Assembly: GCA_028276345.1 (NCBI GenBank)
Contig: JAPYWM010000055.1
Coordinates: forward strand, 1 to 7,530
DNA from: Sphingobacterium sp.
GTDB lineage: Bacteria; Bacteroidota; Bacteroidia; SpSt-205
DNA: 7,530 nucleotides
Direction: 5' to 3'
Both the position numbers and the translations under genes were made by a program. The notes under the pieces were generated by a model. That model was not told the DNA's origin. It worked only from the letters and a program-made list of their open reading frames with translations, and made no database searches. This document shows, in pieces, positions 5,719 through 7,530 of the stretch (position 1 is its first letter; each line of letters begins with the position of its first letter).

Positions 5719-7299
5719 TTAGGGCTTTCCGGGTTCAGCAGTAGGTGCTGGCAGTTCCCAGATGTAATAATAGGACTCGCCGCCGCTTGCATCAAAAAAT
5801 ACATCGGCGGGCTTATGGAAGAAGGGCTTTATGTAAACCGGCTTTTGTAGAAGGGATTCCCACACGTTCCAGTGTTCCTTGAAGTGCCAGTAGTCTTTGT
5901 AGTCGGTTCCCAGGGTGTAGGTGGTGAGGTAACGGACGTTTTTTTCTTTGAGGTAGGTGGGTAGCAGCTTAGACTTTAGAAGCGGCAGGAAGTCGTAGGT
6001 ATTGACGAGGCCGTCTAAGTTGATGACGGGGCGGTGGGCGAAGTAACCGATGACGCCGGCATCCCAGGTGGCGCAGCGGCTTTGGGGGGGCGTGTTTTCC
6101 CGCAGCCAGAGGCCCACCTGATACGCCTCGTAAATGACGGCATTCGTTTCAGGGCTGAGGCGCCAGTCCTTGGTGAGCTTACCGATAGTCGCAAAAAGAC
6201 CCCCATACATCGCTATGCCAATGGCTTTGAGGATTTTGTGCCTTTCCCACAGATAAGATAAAAAAAGTACGATGGCCAGGACTTCTGTGACAAGATACCA
6301 CCCCCGGAAGGTGATTAGCGTGAGCGAGCTTAGGACATAGTGAGCTGCACCGGCGCCTATGCCTAAGAGGAGTTCGGGGGTTTGGAGGAGGTTTTTCCAC
6401 CATTTTAGGTAGAAGAGGAGGAGGGCTACTATGAGGAGGGTGAGGCTTCCGAGGAGCCAGGGGGGGATGTTCCCTATGCCGGTGTAGGAGAGGCCTTTGC
6501 TGAGGGCTTTGGCCCACCAGAAGAGCTTATTGAGGGTTTCGGCGAGGGGTTTTTCCCACAGGGGGTAGCGTTTGGCGGCGCCGCTCACGGGCATCAGATG
6601 TCCGAAGTGCAGGAGGTTCCAGACGAAATAGGGCCCCGTCACGAGCCCAGATGCTATCCCCAGCCGTGCCAGAAAGCCCCCTATCCGAGAGGGGGATGCT
6701 TTTCGCAGGCGCCAGAGGGTATAAAGCCCCACTATGCCTGCCACTGCCACCCCATCTAACCGCGCTAAGATTATCAGTCCCAATAGAATGCCCAGAAACC
6801 AGGCTTTTTTCTCGAGGTTTTGCGCTATGGCGGGCCACTTCCACAAAAGGTAGATAAGGAGTAGGCCTTGTAGGCCTGTTTCCATCCCCGAAAAGCTAAT
6901 CTCCAGCAGGAAGGTGAGCATTTGGTACAGCACCACGCCTAAAATGGCTAAGAGGCGTCCCGTCCATCGGCGGAGGACAGCATAGAGCAGCGCCGAAGAG
7001 GCGGCCGCGAGGAGGGCTTGCAGGCCGAGGATCACCCTCAGCGGGAGCCAGTCTCCGCTAAATAGGGCATAAATAGGCAAGAGCAGCAGGAGCCATAGGG
7101 GATGGAAGCCATTTGTCTCATGCAGGCCATCAAACGTAACGCCCTTGCCGGAGACGATATTGCGGGCTATTTGCGCGTAATAGAAGGCGTCATCCGTGAA
7201 AGGATAGCGAATTAGCCAATCTTCCGTAAAAAAACATAGCACACCCAGCACACTGCCCGTTAGGAGGCCCAAAAGCACAGCAATCTGTTTATCCTGCAT
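5719..7299 (-). CDS. GT-C-type membrane glycosyltransferase-like protein (family 39/mannosyltransferase-like)
   Basis: From the ATG at 7299 this is a 526-aa protein with about 10-11 hydrophobic segments and a C-terminal soluble part from about residue 396. It resembles GT-C enzymes, which move sugars from polyprenyl-phosphate donors on the outer face of the inner membrane. After the first membrane segment (about 6-24) come the acidic pair D36-D37 in TDDAFYYAQIARN, matching the catalytic first-loop Asp of GT-C proteins, then ETNGFHPLW (61-69) and SGMETGLQG (137-145). The soluble part has WDAGVIGYFAHRPVINLDGL (412-431), a segment I associate with this group of largely uncharacterised proteins. 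The frame extends to an ATG at 7374, but that would overlap the polA start by 26 bp and add 25 residues upstream of the promoter box, so 7299 is preferred. It is divergent from polA and convergent with the HAD gene. Acceptor and donor are unknown. Confidence 0.82.
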   Translation of the reverse strand: MQDKQIAVLLGLLTGSVLGVLCFFTEDWLIRYPFTDDAFYYAQIARNIVSGKGVTFDGLHETNGFHPLWLLLLLPIYALFSGDWLPLRVILGLQALLAAASSALLYAVLRRWTGRLLAILGVVLYQMLTFLLEISFSGMETGLQGLLLIYLLWKWPAIAQNLEKKAWFLGILLGLIILARLDGVAVAGIVGLYTLWRLRKASPSRIGGFLARLGIASGLVTGPYFVWNLLHFGHLMPVSGAAKRYPLWEKPLAETLNKLFWWAKALSKGLSYTGIGNIPPWLLGSLTLLIVALLLFYLKWWKNLLQTPELLLGIGAGAAHYVLSSLTLITFRGWYLVTEVLAIVLFLSYLWERHKILKAIGIAMYGGLFATIGKLTKDWRLSPETNAVIYEAYQVGLWLRENTPPQSRCATWDAGVIGYFAHRPVINLDGLVNTYDFLPLLKSKLLPTYLKEKNVRYLTTYTLGTDYKDYWHFKEHWNVWESLLQKPVYIKPFFHKPADVFFDASGGESYYYIWELPAPTAEPGKP

Positions 7300-7309
7300 A
7301 GAGACCAAG

Positions 7310-7317
7310 CAAAGGTA
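7310..7317 (-). promoter_or_regulatory. Bacteroidota-type -7 box (TACCTTTG) of the GT-C gene
   Basis: On the minus strand, TACCTTTG is identical to the box before the ligase gene. Here 10 nt separate it from the ATG at 7299, so a leader of only about 5-7 nt is predicted, too short for a ribosome binding site. It is the main reason for choosing 7299 over 7374 as the start. No clear -33 element is seen. Confidence 0.5.
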
Positions 7318-7336
7318 AGCCAGGAGAAAAACGTTG

Positions 7337-7344
7337 TAACTTTC
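7337..7344 (+). promoter_or_regulatory. Variant -7 box (TAACTTTC) of the polA-like gene
   Basis: TAACTTTC differs from TAnnTTTG only in the last base and is followed by 4 nt (CCAC) and the GTG at 7349, the same geometry as three other genes here. Its first three bases are an in-frame TAA for the polA frame, so translation cannot start further upstream. It faces the GT-C promoter, with 19 bp between the boxes. Weaker than the others because of the mismatch. Confidence 0.4.
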
Positions 7345-7348
7345 CCAC

Positions 7349-7530
7349 GTGCGCATTCTGCTGGTAGACGGCATGAGTCTGGTGTACCGGGCATTTTTTG
7401 CTTTTCAGGAGCGACCGCTGCGCAATGCTGACGGCTTCAATACATCGGTGCTGTTTGGGTTTATCAGTACGCTTTTGGAGGTGATGGGGGAGCTACGGCC
7501 TACGCACGTGGGGATTGCGTGGGATAGTCC
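7349..7530 (+). CDS. polA: DNA polymerase I, N-terminal 5'-3' exonuclease domain, partial
   Basis: Sixty codons are visible before the window ends. They match the start of the FEN/PIN-like 5' nuclease domain of DNA polymerase I, which removes RNA primers and flaps during lagging-strand synthesis and repair. Visible features are ILLVDGMSLVYRAFFAF at 3-19, with the metal-binding D7 and the Y13-R14 pair; NTSVLFGFISTL at 31-42, where Bacteroidota PolA proteins read NTSxxFGF; and PTHVGIAWDS at 51-60, with a second metal-ligand Asp at 59. The GTG at 7349 is the only usable start: an in-frame TAA lies at 7337-7339 with no start codon between, and the next ATG (7373) would remove D7. The polymerase domain lies outside the window, so a stand-alone 5' nuclease is not excluded, but polA is the likeliest reading. 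It is divergent from the GT-C gene, with 49 bp between starts. Confidence 0.85.
   Translation, partial: MRILLVDGMSLVYRAFFAFQERPLRNADGFNTSVLFGFISTLLEVMGELRPTHVGIAWDS

Noticed and set aside
5623..5850. 75-codon plus-strand frame bridging the HAD and GT-C gene ends
   Set aside because: Overlaps the conserved ends of both genes in other frames; no promoter box or family similarity.
1..7530. Mobile element, CRISPR, tRNA/rRNA or defence system
   Set aside because: No transposase, integrase, direct repeat array, inverted terminal repeats or RNA-gene signature was seen on either strand.

Overview
The window suggests a Bacteroidota-type bacterium, roughly 55% G+C and gene-dense. Three things point there: the protein families read like Bacteroidota homologues, no gene start has a visible Shine-Dalgarno sequence, and every gene that begins a transcription unit is preceded by a box matching or nearly matching TAnnTTTG, the -7 promoter element known from that phylum. 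A finer lineage cannot be assigned from the sequence. No RNA gene, insertion sequence, CRISPR array or long repeat was seen.

Layout: (1) Positions 4388 down to 1 (minus strand) carry kynureninase (kynU), an M61-family metallopeptidase with a PDZ domain that overlaps kynU by 8 bp, then after a 114-bp gap a D-alanine--D-alanine-ligase-like ATP-grasp enzyme that runs off the left edge. The ligase seems to have its own promoter. (2) Positions 4444 to 5675 (plus strand) carry a DedA-family membrane protein and a HAD hydrolase that overlaps it by 4 bp (ATGA). (3) Positions 7299 down to 5719 (minus strand) carry a multi-spanning GT-C-type glycosyltransferase-like protein, convergent with the HAD gene across 43 bp. 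(4) From 7349 (plus strand) the first 60 codons of a DNA polymerase I-type 5' nuclease (very likely polA) run off the right edge. No stretch over 300 bp lacks a gene; the longest gap is 1325-1438.

Functionally these are mostly independent housekeeping or envelope genes: tryptophan/kynurenine metabolism, peptide hydrolysis, a peptidoglycan-type ligase relative, a lipid-carrier flippase family, a lipid-linked-sugar transferase fold and DNA replication/repair. No complete pathway is present.

The most notable signal is in the starts. Four genes share the geometry TAnnTTT(G/C), then exactly 4 nt, then GTG. In three of them (ligase, DedA, polA) an in-frame stop lies just upstream and no other start codon intervenes before that GTG. 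The box would place the transcription start at or within about a nucleotide of the start codon, so these genes are predicted to make leaderless mRNAs. The second notable item is the ligase itself: it has an insertion of about 60 residues in the ATP-grasp region, Asp in place of a metal-binding Glu, and extra sequence past the usual end of the family.
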